Made by a program: the position numbers and the translations under genes
DNA from: Nocardioides sp. QY071
GTDB taxonomy: Bacteria; Actinomycetota; Actinomycetes; Propionibacteriales; Nocardioidaceae
Direction: 5' to 3'
DNA: 64,000 nt
Assembly: GCF_029961765.1 (NCBI RefSeq)
Contig: NZ_CP124681.1
Coordinates: forward strand, 3,410,001 to 3,474,000
Notes under the pieces: generated by a model
Database searches by the model: none
The model's input: only the letters and a program-made list of their open reading frames with translations
What the model was told of the DNA's origin: nothing
In this document: positions 47,619 to 58,085 of the stretch, piece by piece
Position numbering within the stretch: position 1 is the stretch's first letter
Layout: the number at the start of each line of letters is the position of its first letter

Positions 47619-50600
47619 CTAGTAGTTCTTGGCTGTCATGCCGGCGACCGTGATGCTGACGTTGCCGGGCCCGTCGTAGTAGCAGTTGCCGAACCCGGAG
47701 CCGTTGTAGCCCCCGTTGACGGACTGGTCGGTGTTGCAGGTCGCGGGGTCGTTGTTGAGCAGGTTGGCGCCGGACACGGTGAAGTGGGTCGGGTTGGGCT
47801 GCTGGAGGAAGCCTGCCGCGAAGAGGTTGACCGAGCACCTCGTGTTGTTGCTGTTGCAGGCCATGCTGACCGACAGCGCCTTCGGCTTCGACTTGGCGAT
47901 GAAGGTGGCCACGGGGCTGTACTTGCGCTCGCCCTCGGCCGTGGAGACGGTCCGGGCCCGGATCGTGCGCTGGGTGCCGCCCTGGTCGACGACCTCCCCG
48001 TAGCCGGAGCCGGTCAGCGGGGTGAACGCGCCGTTGTCGACGCTGATCTCGACGCCGGTGACCGGCATGCCGTTCTCGCGGCCCTCGGCGATCGGCAGGT
48101 CGATGCGGTAGTAGTTGCTCTCCACCGAGCCGGAGCTCGTCGGCGCGAAGGGCTGTCCCCACGTCTTGACCCCGTAGCGCGTCGCCGTCTGCCCGTCCAC
48201 CGCGCTGTTGCCGTTGAAGGTCACGGCCCACACCTTGACGTCGTGACTGCCGTTGTCGACGAACGTGATCGCGCGTCCACCGGCACCCGGGGCGCTGTCG
48301 AAGGTCTGGTAGGTGCCGCCGGACTGCACGACGTAGTGGCGGATCGCGAGACCACCGTCGTCGGCCGGCGGGTCCCAGGCGATCACGGCGGTGCGGTCCG
48401 AGGGAGAGGTGCCGACCTCGGTCAGGTTCTGGACCGGCCCGGACCTGGTCCACGGACGTCCGGAGACGCTCGGGCTGCGGTCGCTGGTCCCCGCGTCGTT
48501 GGTGGCGGCGATGGTGAAGGTGACCGTCTTGCCCTTCTGGATCCCGTCGCTGGGGTCGAAGGTCTTCGAGGTCGCCGACCCGTCGACGGTGTACGTCGAG
48601 CGGCTGCAGCCGTTGCACGTGATCTCGTAGGAGGAGACCGCGTTGCCGTTGCTCTGCGACTCCGACCACCGAGACCAGTCGATGCGCACCCACGGGTCCT
48701 GGCTGACCGCGCCGTCCTCGCTGGCGGTCAGCTGTGGCGCGACACCGGACCTCATCGGTACGCCGAACGGCGCGACGGCCTTCGAGGGTCCCGAGAACTG
48801 GCGGCGCGGCTCGACGTCGTTGACCGCCCGGATCTCGAAGGCGTACGGCGTCCCGTTGTCGAGGCCGGGGATCACGCGCGAGGTGTCGTTGCCACCGGCG
48901 GTCCAGGTCGTCGCGCTGCCCGCCTCCTTGATCTCGTACGACGTGATCGGCGAGCCCTCGTTGGCAGGCGGCGACCAGCGCAGCGTGAGCTGGCGGTCCA
49001 TCCGTCCACCGGTGGGCTTGGACTCCACCACGATCGTCGGCGGCGACATCAGCTCCGGCGCCTTGTTGGGGATGATCTGCTCGGAGGCCGGCCCCTGCTC
49101 GCTCCAGCCCTCGCTGTTGTGGGCCCGGACGCGGAAGGTGTAGGCCTTGCCGGGGGTCAGGTCAACCAGCCGGCAGGTGGTGTCGGTGCAGGTCTGCTTG
49201 AAGCCGTTGTCGCCCGAGACCTCGTACTGGTCGATCGCTGCGCCGTTGGTCGCCGGCTCCTGCCAGGTCAGCACCGCGGAGGAGGCCTCCACCGACGACA
49301 GGAACGGCCGGTCCGGCGCATCGGGTACGGCGACCACGGTCACCGTGATCCGTGCGGTGGCGTCGCGCTCGCGATCGTCGGAGGCGTCGGCGACGGTGAC
49401 GCGGAGGATCGACGTACCGGTCTCGACTGGGGTGAACCGGACGGTGGAGCCGTCGGTCTTCACCCCCTCGAGCCGGCCGCTGCCGCCGTCACGCCGTGCC
49501 TCACGGACCTGGATCGGCTCGCCTGGATAGGGGTTCACCGCGTAGTCGGCGATGTCGACGGTCGTCTCCTCGTCGCGCGTCGCCGTCAGGTTGATCGCCG
49601 GGATGTCGAGCAGCGGACGGTCGCTGCCGACCACCCGCACGGTGACCACGCCCTCGTCGGTGCCGCCGTGGCCGTCGTCGGCGAGCACCTTGACCTGCAG
49701 CGCGTCGCCGTCGTTGACGCCGCCGCCGGCCTTGATGCTCAAGATGCTGCTGTCGGAGCCGATCCGGGCGTCCAGGCCGTTGTCGGCCGACTCGACCGAC
49801 CAGGTCATCGACTTCAGGTCGTCCTTGTTGGCGTCGCGGGTCAGGCCGGACAGGTCGACCTCGCCGGCGTCGCCGTCCTCGGTGACGTCGATCGAGGCGT
49901 CGCGCATCTGCGGGGCGACGTTGCCCGACGGCTCGACGTCGACGGGGACGGTGAGCAGCGAGGTGAGCGCCGCGTCCTCGGCTGCGGTGCGCCCGTCGGA
50001 CACCTTGACGGTGACCGAGGCCGGTCCGACGTAGTTGCGCGTGGGCGTGAAGACCAGCGAGGTCGGCGAGGCCTCGGAGACCTCGACCAGGCCGTTGACG
50101 GCCGACGGCACGGAGTCGGGCACGATCTGCGGCTCGCGGCCGGCCCGGGTGACCACGACGTCCTTGAGGTCGAAGGTGACCGGCTTGCCGGCGACGGCCT
50201 TGACCGGCACCAGGTCCTTGTCGGTGGTCAGCTGGGGCGGCACGTTGTCGGTGCCGGTCACGTAGATGACGCCGAAGGTCCCGGAGGACTCGTCGTCGGC
50301 GTCGTCGAGCTGGTAGAGCACGACCTGGTCCTGGGCGGCCAGCTCGATCCGCACCTTCGCCTCGTCAGCGGCGACCTCGCACATGCCCTTGCTGCCCGCG
50401 TCGCAGCCGGTGACCCGCAGGTCGGCCTTCGCGCCGTCGAAGTCCAGGTCGTTGTCGAGCACCGGGACCTCGACCATCTCGCCGGGGTCGCGGCCGATGA
50501 TGTCGCCCAGGTCGGCCACGTCGTCGCGGGCGATCGGCGCATAGAACGGCGCGTCGCGGCTCGCGGTCACCTTGAGCACGGCGTTGTCCTTGGCCCCTGC

Positions 50601-53600
50601 GGCGTCCTCGATGGTGTAGCCGAGGTTGGTGGCCGCCGACCCGGTCTCGGGAGCGTCGCCGACGGCGAGCTCGACGAAGCCGTTGTCGTGCTTGGCCTTG
50701 TCGTCCGGGTTGAGGGACTCGATCCGCAGCGCGTCGTCGTCGGGGTCGGCGTCGTTGGAGAGCACGTTGTAGGAGATGGTGCGGTTCGGCTGCACCAGCA
50801 CGCTGTCGTCGATCGCGACCGGCGCCTGGTTCTCGGTCTCCTCGGGGACCACGCCGACACGGACCTCGGCGACCCCGGTCGCGCCGTACTTGTCCTGGAC
50901 CAGGATCTGGAAGAAGTCCGTGCCGAACTTGTCGTCGAACGCCTCGTAGCGGATCCAGTCGACGCCCGTGTCGATCACACGACCGAGCGAGGGGGCGGTG
51001 AGGATGCTGCGGAAGGCCACCGAGTCGCCGTCGGGGTCGGCTCCCCCGAGGTCGACGCCGATCACCTTCGGCCGCCCGGCGATCACCCGGTCGGTGATCG
51101 GCTGCGGCAGGGGCGGATGGTTGTTCTTGGCGGAGTCGGGGATCACGAAGATCGCGACCTCCGCGGAGGCCTTGAGGCCCTCGGCGTCGCGAACGCCGTA
51201 GAAGACCGAGTAGTTGCCGGGCTCCTCGGGCGCGCGCAGGCGCAGCGTGTCGCCGGCCACCCACACGTCGAGGTCCTCGTTGCGCAGGTCGGACTGGAAC
51301 AGCCGCGGCTTGCCGCCGTCGGGGTCGGAGTCGTTGGCGAGCACCGGGATCGTCGTCACCGCGCCGGCGCGGACCGTGACCTGGTCCTTGTTGGCGATCG
51401 GGTGCCGGTTCTCCTTCGTCGAGCGCCGCTGGGTGATCACCAGCTGGCCCGTGACGGTGCTGCGGCCGTCGGACACCCAGTAGTCGACGGTGGCCGGACG
51501 GCCGGTGAGGTCGGCCGTCGAGCTGGCCACGGCGATCCGCTTGTCGACCACGGAGACCTTCACGCCGGGGACCGACGGCGGCCCGACCCGCTTGACGACG
51601 AGCACGTCGCCGTCGGGATCGAGGTCGTTGAGCAGGAGGTCGACCTGGGCGCTGCCGCCCGGCGTGATGGCGGCCTTGTCGCGTACGGCGATCGGCGGCC
51701 GGTTGTCCTTGGGCGGCGACTCGATGTCGAGCCGGATGACCGAGGACCTGGTCGCCGAGGAGTTGTAGGCGGTGTAGGCGAGGTAGTAGCTGCGCGCCTT
51801 GTCGGCGGTGAAGGTGAAGGTGCCGCCCTCGAGGTCCTTGGAGATCTCGGTGCCGGCGTCGTCGCCGAGCACCTTGACGCTCTTGAGGGTGAGGTCGGTG
51901 CCCTCGGGGTTGCGGTCGTTGGTCAGCGGCTGCACGACGACCGCGGTGTCGGCGATGCCGGAGGCCAGGTCGGGGATCAGCTCGGGCGGCGCGGTGTCGC
52001 CGAGGATCTCCACCGGGAGCTTGCCGTCGTAGACGGTGGTGCCGTCCTCGATGGTGTAGTCGATCTCGGTGACCTTCGCGCCGGTGCCGTTGTCGGTGAA
52101 GGTGATGGTGCCGTCCGGGCGGTACTCGACCTCGCCGCCACGCGCGTCGGCGTAGGTGAGGGTCAGGTCGTCGCCGTCCTTGTCGTAGAAGTCGGCGAGC
52201 AGGTAGTAGCTGGAGCTCGCGCCGCTGGCGACCGTCAGCTTCGGGTCCCGCTTCGGCATCAGCTCCGGCTTGACGTTCTTGTCGTTCTCCTCGATGTCGA
52301 GGGTGACCGTCGCGTAGACCTGCTCGTTGACCCGGCCGTCGGTGACGTAGTAGCGGAAGGTCGAGGTGCCCGTGACGTCGCCGGGCACGGTGACCTGCAG
52401 CTGGGTGCCGCCGCCGACGATCTTGACCTCCAGCTCCGGGCCGCCGACGTGGGTCGTCTTCGCGATGCTGATGATGTCGCCGTCGGGGTCGTGGTCGTTG
52501 AGCGCCACGACCGGCAGCACCGTCGTGCGGCCCCGCCGGGCACCGAGGTGGTCGTCCTCCGGCTCCGGCGCGCGGTTCTCCTGCTCGGGGACCTCCTCGC
52601 TGATCTCCTTGAGCTTGGACTTGTTCTCGTTCTGCGGGTCGACCGCGGGCCAGTTGTCGATCTTGGCCTTGCCCGGGTCCTGGACCAGCCAGGCGTCGCC
52701 GGTCACCGAGTCGTTGAGGACCACGACATCGCGGTTGACCCGGAACTGGAGGTAGGCGCCCGGCTGCATCCCCGGGATCGGCAAGGTGTCGTCGCGGTCG
52801 CTGCCCGCGCAGTCGCGCAGGTAGTTGTGGGCCGAGCCCGGGTCCGACCAGGCGGCGTAGACGCAGCCGGTGTCGGTCATCTGGACCGGGGCGGCCGGCC
52901 GGCCCGAGACGCTGCCCCTGCTGGCCTCGTGCACCTCGCCGCCGCCGACGGGAGTGACCAGCAGGCCCTCCCGGGTCGCGACATAGACGTCGTCGCTCTC
53001 GTCGGAGGGCTGCTGCAGCTCGACCTCGGACGGGTCGGCGGTCTCGAGCACGACGGGCTTCGTGCCGGGGCGGGAGAGCTCGAAGGAGGACCGGTTGAAG
53101 AGCACGGGGACGTCGCCGACCACGGTCAGTGCGACCATCGCCGGGTCCGTGCCGACGCCCTTGCCGAGCTCGTGGGTGTCGCCCTCGACGGCGGCGCCGC
53201 TCTCGTCGAGGGTGAAGGAGGTGACCTTGCCGTCGCGGCCCAGGACCCACGCCCGGCCGTCGGTCCCGACCGCGGCGGTGAGGGCGTGCTTGAGGTCGGG
53301 GGTGGTCTCCTTGGCGGCGAACCCGCGGAACCGTTCGGCCGAGCGGACCCAGGCGTCGCCGCTGACCGGGTCGACCACGGCGAACGTGGACCCGCCGTTG
53401 GCGACGATCGCACCCGTCGGCAGCGAGGTCGGGTCGAGCACGTTCGCACGGACGACGTCGACCTGCTTGACCATGCGCTCGGTGGAGTCGTCGTCGACGT
53501 ACAGGCTGGTGGCGCGCTGGAAGATGTCGAAGTCGGTGCTGCCGGCGTCGACGCCGAGGTCGAGCTCCTTGATCTGCGGGTTCAGCCGCGCGACCAGCCC

Positions 53601-53765
53601 CAGCTGGTTGTTGGTCACCCACACGCCGCCGTCGTTGAGGTCGACCTCGGTGAACGGCTTGCCGTCGTGCTCGAAGGCGAGCACCACGAGCGTGCCCACC
53701 ACCAGCGCGAGGACGGTGGCGGACGCCGTACGGCGCCATCGGCGGATCCTGGTCATCGTCGTCAT
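47619..53765 (-). CDS. Giant membrane-anchored protein with cadherin-like and fibronectin type III repeats (2,048 aa)
   Basis: The 2,048-residue protein begins with a basic N terminus and a single helix ([20 protein letters not shown]), so it is probably a signal-anchored surface protein. Residues about 40-390 have beta-propeller-like repeats ([32 protein letters not shown]). From about 410 to 1,450 there are roughly ten cadherin/Ig-like modules with motifs such as [31 protein letters not shown] and [10 protein letters not shown], likely Ca-binding. From about 1,480 to 1,950 there are four or five FN3 domains ([40 protein letters not shown]). The C terminus has four cysteines. The ATG overlaps the kinase stop (ATGA). 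Family members occur as single operon members next to Ser/Thr kinases. Confidence 0.85.
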   Translation of the reverse strand: MTTMTRIRRWRRTASATVLALVVGTLVVLAFEHDGKPFTEVDLNDGGVWVTNNQLGLVARLNPQIKELDLGVDAGSTDFDIFQRATSLYVDDDSTERMVKQVDVVRANVLDPTSLPTGAIVANGGSTFAVVDPVSGDAWVRSAERFRGFAAKETTPDLKHALTAAVGTDGRAWVLGRDGKVTSFTLDESGAAVEGDTHELGKGVGTDPAMVALTVVGDVPVLFNRSSFELSRPGTKPVVLETADPSEVELQQPSDESDDVYVATREGLLVTPVGGGEVHEASRGSVSGRPAAPVQMTDTGCVYAAWSDPGSAHNYLRDCAGSDRDDTLPIPGMQPGAYLQFRVNRDVVVLNDSVTGDAWLVQDPGKAKIDNWPAVDPQNENKSKLKEISEEVPEQENRAPEPEDDHLGARRGRTTVLPVVALNDHDPDGDIISIAKTTHVGGPELEVKIVGGGTQLQVTVPGDVTGTSTFRYYVTDGRVNEQVYATVTLDIEENDKNVKPELMPKRDPKLTVASGASSSYYLLADFYDKDGDDLTLTYADARGGEVEYRPDGTITFTDNGTGAKVTEIDYTIEDGTTVYDGKLPVEILGDTAPPELIPDLASGIADTAVVVQPLTNDRNPEGTDLTLKSVKVLGDDAGTEISKDLEGGTFTFTADKARSYYLAYTAYNSSATRSSVIRLDIESPPKDNRPPIAVRDKAAITPGGSAQVDLLLNDLDPDGDVLVVKRVGPPSVPGVKVSVVDKRIAVASSTADLTGRPATVDYWVSDGRSTVTGQLVITQRRSTKENRHPIANKDQVTVRAGAVTTIPVLANDSDPDGGKPRLFQSDLRNEDLDVWVAGDTLRLRAPEEPGNYSVFYGVRDAEGLKASAEVAIFVIPDSAKNNHPPLPQPITDRVIAGRPKVIGVDLGGADPDGDSVAFRSILTAPSLGRVIDTGVDWIRYEAFDDKFGTDFFQILVQDKYGATGVAEVRVGVVPEETENQAPVAIDDSVLVQPNRTISYNVLSNDADPDDDALRIESLNPDDKAKHDNGFVELAVGDAPETGSAATNLGYTIEDAAGAKDNAVLKVTASRDAPFYAPIARDDVADLGDIIGRDPGEMVEVPVLDNDLDFDGAKADLRVTGCDAGSKGMCEVAADEAKVRIELAAQDQVVLYQLDDADDESSGTFGVIYVTGTDNVPPQLTTDKDLVPVKAVAGKPVTFDLKDVVVTRAGREPQIVPDSVPSAVNGLVEVSEASPTSLVFTPTRNYVGPASVTVKVSDGRTAAEDAALTSLLTVPVDVEPSGNVAPQMRDASIDVTEDGDAGEVDLSGLTRDANKDDLKSMTWSVESADNGLDARIGSDSSILSIKAGGGVNDGDALQVKVLADDGHGGTDEGVVTVRVVGSDRPLLDIPAINLTATRDEETTVDIADYAVNPYPGEPIQVREARRDGGSGRLEGVKTDGSTVRFTPVETGTSILRVTVADASDDRERDATARITVTVVAVPDAPDRPFLSSVEASSAVLTWQEPATNGAAIDQYEVSGDNGFKQTCTDTTCRLVDLTPGKAYTFRVRAHNSEGWSEQGPASEQIIPNKAPELMSPPTIVVESKPTGGRMDRQLTLRWSPPANEGSPITSYEIKEAGSATTWTAGGNDTSRVIPGLDNGTPYAFEIRAVNDVEPRRQFSGPSKAVAPFGVPMRSGVAPQLTASEDGAVSQDPWVRIDWSRWSESQSNGNAVSSYEITCNGCSRSTYTVDGSATSKTFDPSDGIQKGKTVTFTIAATNDAGTSDRSPSVSGRPWTRSGPVQNLTEVGTSPSDRTAVIAWDPPADDGGLAIRHYVVQSGGTYQTFDSAPGAGGRAITFVDNGSHDVKVWAVTFNGNSAVDGQTATRYGVKTWGQPFAPTSSGSVESNYYRIDLPIAEGRENGMPVTGVEISVDNGAFTPLTGSGYGEVVDQGGTQRTIRARTVSTAEGERKYSPVATFIAKSKPKALSVSMACNSNNTRCSVNLFAAGFLQQPNPTHFTVSGANLLNNDPATCNTDQSVNGGYNGSGFGNCYYDGPGNVSITVAGMTAKNY

Positions 53766-55285
53766 CTGCCCGTCACGCATTCGACCTTGGAGAGGGCGGA
53801 GGTCTGGCCGCCCTCGCGGGAGAGCGCCACCTGGACGCACACCGTCGCGTTGCGCTTGACGGTGAGCGTCTTGCTGGTGGCGTCGGTGTACTCCGGGGGC
53901 GCCGGCTCCACGCCGTCACCGGAGAGCAGCACCTTGAACTCGTCGCCCTTGCGGGGATCGGCGGGCGCCCAGGTGAAGGTCCACCGGATGCCCTTGCCGG
54001 CCTTGGTCACGACCGGTGGGTCCGGGCGGTCCAGCAGCTCGACCGGGTCGGGCGGGTCCTCGCCGCGCAGGGTCCCGTCCTTGCCCTTGTCGTCGCCGGC
54101 ACTGCCCGCGAGCAGCGCGTAGCCGACCGCACCGAGGAGGATCGCCGCGACCACGCCGATGCCGATCCGGGCGGGTACGCCGAGGCGGCGGGCCTCGGAG
54201 CGCTGCGGACCCGTGCGGCGGGCGGACCGGCCGCCGGTCGTGCCGCGGTGTCCGGAGTGCGCGGCGTGCCCGGAGTGCCCGGAATGGCCGGAGTGGCCCG
54301 GGTTGAGGGTGTCCTCGTCGGCGCCGGGCTGCAGCGGACCGAGCCGCTCGTGCACCGCCGCCGGGATGATCACCGAGACCGGCCGGACCAGGGTCCGGGC
54401 GTCGTTGGGGTGCTCCTCGCCGAGCGCGGACGGCGAGGCGTCCATCACCTCGAGCCGGGTCGGCGACTGCCGCAGCTCGATCTGCACGTCCTGGAGCTGG
54501 CGGCCCAGCACCATCGCCGAGACGGGGCGGCGCTCGATCTCGACGGACATCGCCCGCCGCAGCACGTCGACCAGGGATGCCGGCACGTCGGGGCGGCGCA
54601 GCGGCGTGAGCTGGCCGCGCTCGATCCGGGTCATCAGGGAGGCGTTGTCGTTGGCGGCGTCGCGGCGCTCGAACGGCGGGTGCCCGATGAGCAGCGAGTA
54701 GAGGGTCGCGGCCAGCGAGTAGACGTCGCTGCGCACGTCGTGGCTGTCGGCGGCCAGCGACTCGGGCGGCGACCAAGGGATCGAGAGGCCCTGGGCGCCG
54801 GCACCGGTCTCCCCCACCACCGAGGCGATGCCGAAGTCGGTGAGCAGCGGCACGCCGAAGGTGCTGGTCAAGATGTTGTGGGGCTTGATGTCGCGGTGCA
54901 GGATGCCGGCCCGGTGGGCGGTCTCGACGGCACTGGCGATCTTGACGCCGATGTCGAGGACCTCGGCGACGGCGAGCGGCTGGGCCCGGTAGCGCTGCGC
55001 GACGTGGGGCGGCGGGCAGTACTCCATGACCAGGAACGCCCGGCCGTCCGAGCTCACCCCGGCCTGGTAGATCGGCACGATCGAGGGGTGGTTGGACAGC
55101 TGGGCCATCACGTTGGCCTCGGCGCGGAACAGCTCGATCGACGCGGCGTCGCTGCCGCTGCGCAGCACCTTGATCGCGACCTGGCGGGTCGGCAGCTCCT
55201 GCTGGTAGCGGAACACGTCGGCGAAGCCGCCTTCGCCGACGAGGTCGACGAAGTGGAAGCCGGGGATCTGCGGTGGCTGCTGCAT
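53762..55285 (-). CDS. Transmembrane Ser/Thr protein kinase
   Basis: This 507-residue kinase has the glycine loop VGEGGFADVF, the catalytic Lys in VAIKVL, the catalytic loop HRDIKPHN, DFG and SPPES (APE-like). The kinase domain is at about 1-270. A Gly/His/Ser linker (GHSGHSGHSGHAAHSGH at about 352-368) precedes the membrane helix IGIGVVAAILLGAVGYALL (about 395-415) and an extracytoplasmic FN3-like domain of about 85 residues with a Cys pair. PASTA domains are absent, distinguishing it from PknB. It likely phosphorylates the FHA protein or other operon products. ATG at 55285; FHA gene ends 10 nt upstream. Confidence 0.94.
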   Translation of the reverse strand: MQQPPQIPGFHFVDLVGEGGFADVFRYQQELPTRQVAIKVLRSGSDAASIELFRAEANVMAQLSNHPSIVPIYQAGVSSDGRAFLVMEYCPPPHVAQRYRAQPLAVAEVLDIGVKIASAVETAHRAGILHRDIKPHNILTSTFGVPLLTDFGIASVVGETGAGAQGLSIPWSPPESLAADSHDVRSDVYSLAATLYSLLIGHPPFERRDAANDNASLMTRIERGQLTPLRRPDVPASLVDVLRRAMSVEIERRPVSAMVLGRQLQDVQIELRQSPTRLEVMDASPSALGEEHPNDARTLVRPVSVIIPAAVHERLGPLQPGADEDTLNPGHSGHSGHSGHAAHSGHRGTTGGRSARRTGPQRSEARRLGVPARIGIGVVAAILLGAVGYALLAGSAGDDKGKDGTLRGEDPPDPVELLDRPDPPVVTKAGKGIRWTFTWAPADPRKGDEFKVLLSGDGVEPAPPEYTDATSKTLTVKRNATVCVQVALSREGGQTSALSKVECVTGR

Positions 55286-55295
55286 CGTGCCCTGC

Positions 55296-56441
55296 TCAGA
55301 CCTCGTCCGGGGCGGGGACGACGGTCGCGGTCAGGCCCTTGGACAGGGTCAGCACGTCGCCGAGGGCGACCTCGGTCACCACACCGCGGTCGAGCGGGAC
55401 GGGGACGCGGCCCTGGCGGGCGAGCAGCGTGCCGTTGGTGGACATGTCGGTCACGGTCACCCGGCCGCCGTCGGCGGAAACCTCCAGGTGGGTGCTGGAC
55501 ACGTAGGGGTCGTCCACGGTGACCAGGGCCGGGAGGTTCTGGCTGCCCCCGACCTGCTGGATGCGGGGGCTGCGGCCGATGAGGACCCGGCGCCGCACGG
55601 GGACCACCCGGCCGGTCGAGAGGGCGAGGGCCACCGAGGGACGGACCGGCACCGACGGCAGGCGCAGGGTGGGCGGCGGGGCGCTGGGCGGGGCGCCCGG
55701 CGGAGTGCCGTGCGGGGCCGCACCCGGCGCCGCGGCGGCGCGCAGGGCCTGCAGCTGGGCGGGGGTGATCGTGCGGCCGTCGTGCTCGGGCGAGGGGTCG
55801 ACCGTGCCCGTCGGCTGCCATGCCGGCGGCGGGGCCGAGGGCGGGGCCGAGGGCGGGGCCGAGGGCGGCGGGGTGGTCGGGGCGTCCGGCCCGGCCGGAG
55901 GGGGTACGGCGGGGCGCTGGCTGCCGCGCACGACGGTGTACTCCGACGCGGGGGCGTGCGGTGCGGCGGGCGCGGCCGGCGGCGGGGGCGGCGTGGGAGC
56001 GGCGGCGGGAACCGGGGCGGAGGTGCCGCAGAGCACCGGGCGCCAGGTCACCCCGGCGCTGCGGACCACGCCACCGGCGAGCGGCAGCTCGGGACCGGCA
56101 GCCGGCGCGCCGAGCGGGGCGACCTCGACCACTGCGCCGGGGCTCAGCGTGGCCGTGGCCTCGGTCCACATGGTCGCGTCGCGGCCGTCGACGGCGAACC
56201 CGTCGACCCGCACGACCAGGCCGCCGCGAACCAGGATCCGGGCCTCCGTGCCGTCGAGGCGCACCGCGGCGAACTCGGGCAGGGCGCGCAGGTCGCCGCG
56301 CGAGAGCACCTCCACGACCGTCGGCGCCTCGAGGTCGCGCTCGCGCAGCGCGGCCACCTCGGCGAGCCGGTCCGGGGTGGAGACCACGACCCCCTCGTCG
56401 GTGACGAGGGTGGCGAGCTCGCCCGGCAGGTAGCTGGTCAT
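55296..56441 (-). CDS. FHA domain protein with Pro/Ala-rich linker
   Basis: This 381-residue protein has an N-terminal domain of about 140 residues (SYLPGELATLVTDEGVVVST) with no recognised family. A long Pro/Ala-rich linker follows (about 140-245, PSAPPSAPPSAPPP). The C-terminal FHA domain (about 265-370) has VLIGRSPRI, the SSxH signature DPYVSSTHLEVS and STNGTLL. The FHA domain binds phosphothreonine peptides, most simply those generated by the adjacent kinase. The ATG overlaps the PP2C stop (ATGA). Confidence 0.92.
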   Translation of the reverse strand: MTSYLPGELATLVTDEGVVVSTPDRLAEVAALRERDLEAPTVVEVLSRGDLRALPEFAAVRLDGTEARILVRGGLVVRVDGFAVDGRDATMWTEATATLSPGAVVEVAPLGAPAAGPELPLAGGVVRSAGVTWRPVLCGTSAPVPAAAPTPPPPPAAPAAPHAPASEYTVVRGSQRPAVPPPAGPDAPTTPPPSAPPSAPPSAPPPAWQPTGTVDPSPEHDGRTITPAQLQALRAAAAPGAAPHGTPPGAPPSAPPPTLRLPSVPVRPSVALALSTGRVVPVRRRVLIGRSPRIQQVGGSQNLPALVTVDDPYVSSTHLEVSADGGRVTVTDMSTNGTLLARQGRVPVPLDRGVVTEVALGDVLTLSKGLTATVVPAPDEV

Positions 56442-57268
56442 CGGCCGCCCTGTCGGCCGGGGGCGGTGTGCTCGGCGGCGGGCGCGGTGACACCGACGCC
56501 CTCGACGTCCACGACGACCACGGTGACGTTGTCGTGGCCTCCGGCCGCGACCGCCGCGTCGACGAGGGTCAGCACGGTCCGGTCGGGAGCCATGCCCTCG
56601 GACAGGATGTGCAGGATCGCGGTGTCGGACAGCTCCGAGGTGAGGCCGTCGGAGCACAGCAGCAACCGCGAGCCGGGCTCGGCGGGGATCAGCGCGAAGT
56701 CGGCCTCCGAGGTGGTCAGCGCGCCGATCGCGCGGGTCACGACGTGCCGCTCGGGGTGGCCGATGGCCTCGTCGCGGGTGAGGTGGCCCGCGTCGATCAG
56801 CTCCTGGACGACCGAGTGGTCCTTGGAGATCTGCTCGAGGACGCCGCCGGCGTACGTGTAGGCCCGGGAGTCGCCGATGTTGGCCAGCAGCCAGTAGCCG
56901 CGCCCGTCCTCGAGGACGTAGGCCGCCGTGACCAGCGTGGAGCCCGGCGCGGAGCTGAACTCGGCGGCCAGCGAGGCGACCCGGGTCTGCGCGGTGGCGA
57001 TGGCGGCCTCGACGTCGGCCGGCTGCACCTCGTGGAGGCTGGCGAGCGACTCGAAGGACTCGACGACCAGGCGGCTCGCGACGTCGCCGCGGGCGTAGCC
57101 GCCCATGCCGTCGGCGACCAGGAAGAGCGGCGGCGCGACCAGCGAGGAGTCCTCGTTGACCTGGCGGACCCGGCCCGGATGGGTGCCCGCGGCGTGCACG
57201 AGACGCGTGGCCTGCCCTGGCGACGACCAGGACTCCGCTCCCGTCGCGTTGACCCGCACCTGTCCCAC
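56438..57268 (-). CDS. PP2C-type Ser/Thr protein phosphatase
   Basis: This 276-residue phosphatase has the PP2C motifs VADGMGGYARG, the metal-binding Asp residues in NIGDSRAY, CSDGLTSEL and GGHDNVTVVVVD. It is soluble and metal dependent and probably reverses the kinase encoded two genes downstream. The start is uncertain: GTG at 57268 and GTG at 57259 are the in-frame candidates, and an AGGG run upstream favours 57268. TAGGCT at 57327-57332 (minus strand) may be the -10 element for the whole operon. The ORF further upstream has shadow-like composition. Confidence 0.9.
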   Translation of the reverse strand: MGQVRVNATGAESWSSPGQATRLVHAAGTHPGRVRQVNEDSSLVAPPLFLVADGMGGYARGDVASRLVVESFESLASLHEVQPADVEAAIATAQTRVASLAAEFSSAPGSTLVTAAYVLEDGRGYWLLANIGDSRAYTYAGGVLEQISKDHSVVQELIDAGHLTRDEAIGHPERHVVTRAIGALTTSEADFALIPAEPGSRLLLCSDGLTSELSDTAILHILSEGMAPDRTVLTLVDAAVAAGGHDNVTVVVVDVEGVGVTAPAAEHTAPGRQGGR

Positions 57269-57326
57269 CCCCGAGACGTCCCTGCCCCCATGCCCCGAAC
57301 CACCCGACGGTTGGGACGCTGGGCGC

Positions 57327-57332
57327 AGCCTA
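57327..57332 (-). promoter_or_regulatory. Candidate -10 element of the kinase operon
   Basis: Minus-strand TAGGCT lies about 60 nt upstream of the proposed PP2C start and is the only -10-like hexamer seen in the gap to the FKBP gene. Confidence 0.35.
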
Positions 57333-57386
57333 ACCCGCTCGCCCGAGTGGTGAGGCATTGATGGGGGAGGCCGCCGAGGCACCATC

Positions 57387-57392
57387 TAGGCT
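57387..57392 (+). promoter_or_regulatory. Candidate -10 element of a leaderless transcript
   Basis: TAGGCT is followed by 6 nt and the ATG at 57399. Confidence 0.55.
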
Positions 57393-57398
57393 GGCCGG

Positions 57399-57770
57399 AT
57401 GAGCCAGAAGCCCGAGATCGACTTCGTCGACCCCACCCCGCCCACCGACCTCGTGATCACCGACCTCACGGTCGGCGACGGTGACGAGGCCACCGCCGGC
57501 AGCACCGTGTCGGTCCACTACGTCGGCGTCGCCCTGTCCAGCGGCGAGGAGTTCGACGCGTCGTACAACCGCGGCACCCCGCTCCAGTTCCGCCTCGGCA
57601 TCGGCCAGGTCATCCAGGGCTGGGACACCGGCGTGCAGGGCATGAAGGTCGGCGGCCGCCGCCAGCTGGTCATCCCGCCGCACCTCGGGTACGGCGACCG
57701 CGGCGCCGGCGGCGTCATCAAGCCCGGCGAGACGCTGATCTTCGTGGTCGACCTGCTCGGCGTCAGCTGA
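57399..57770 (+). CDS. FKBP-type peptidyl-prolyl cis-trans isomerase
   Basis: This 123-residue protein is a single FKBP domain: VSVHYVGVALSSGEEFDASY, PLQFRLGIGQVIQGWDTGVQ, GMKVGGRRQLVIPPHLGYGD and IKPGETLIFVVDLL. It accelerates prolyl isomerisation during protein folding. It has no signal peptide, so it is cytosolic. Active-site residues Tyr, Asp (in FDASY), Phe, Val, Ile, Trp and Tyr (GYGD) are present. The leaderless start fits a constitutive housekeeping gene. Confidence 0.94.
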   Translation: MSQKPEIDFVDPTPPTDLVITDLTVGDGDEATAGSTVSVHYVGVALSSGEEFDASYNRGTPLQFRLGIGQVIQGWDTGVQGMKVGGRRQLVIPPHLGYGDRGAGGVIKPGETLIFVVDLLGVS

Positions 57771-57797
57771 GCCCCTGCTCGACCAGCTCCACCCGCT

Positions 57798-58085
57798 TCA
57801 CCAGGGCAGGTTGTCCGGTACGTCGCCGTGGGCGACCCGGGCAGCCTGCCCTTGCAGCTCCACGACGTCCCCGACGTGGAGCTGACGCCCCCGGCGGGTG
57901 TCGACCTCGCCGTTGACCTTGACCAGCCCGTCGGCGATCACCGGCTTGGCCTCGGCACCGGAGTCGACCAGGTTGGCGAGCTTGAGGAACTGACCGAGCC
58001 GGATCGACTCGTCGCGGATCGGGACGTCGACGGGCACCGGGCCCGCCGACTGCGACTCCTTGCGCCTGCGTCCGAACATGGCCAT
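57798..58085 (-). CDS. S4-domain RNA-binding protein
   Basis: This 95-residue protein contains an S4 RNA-binding domain: IRLGQFLKLANLVDSGAEAK, VIADGLVKVNGEVDTRRGRQ and LHVGDVVELQG. A basic/disordered N terminus (MAMFGRRRKESQSAG) precedes it. The protein resembles YbcJ/RqcP-type S4 proteins, which bind structured RNA on the ribosome. The TGATG overlap with the DUF445 gene indicates coupled translation. An ATG two codons later is an alternative start. Confidence 0.87.
   Translation of the reverse strand: MAMFGRRRKESQSAGPVPVDVPIRDESIRLGQFLKLANLVDSGAEAKPVIADGLVKVNGEVDTRRGRQLHVGDVVELQGQAARVAHGDVPDNLPW

Noticed and set aside
47784..54122. A very long plus-strand open frame antisense to the giant surface protein.
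   Set aside because: It is a high-GC shadow frame of low complexity (Gly/Val/Asp/Arg-rich) that spans parts of two genes on the opposite strand and has no domain.
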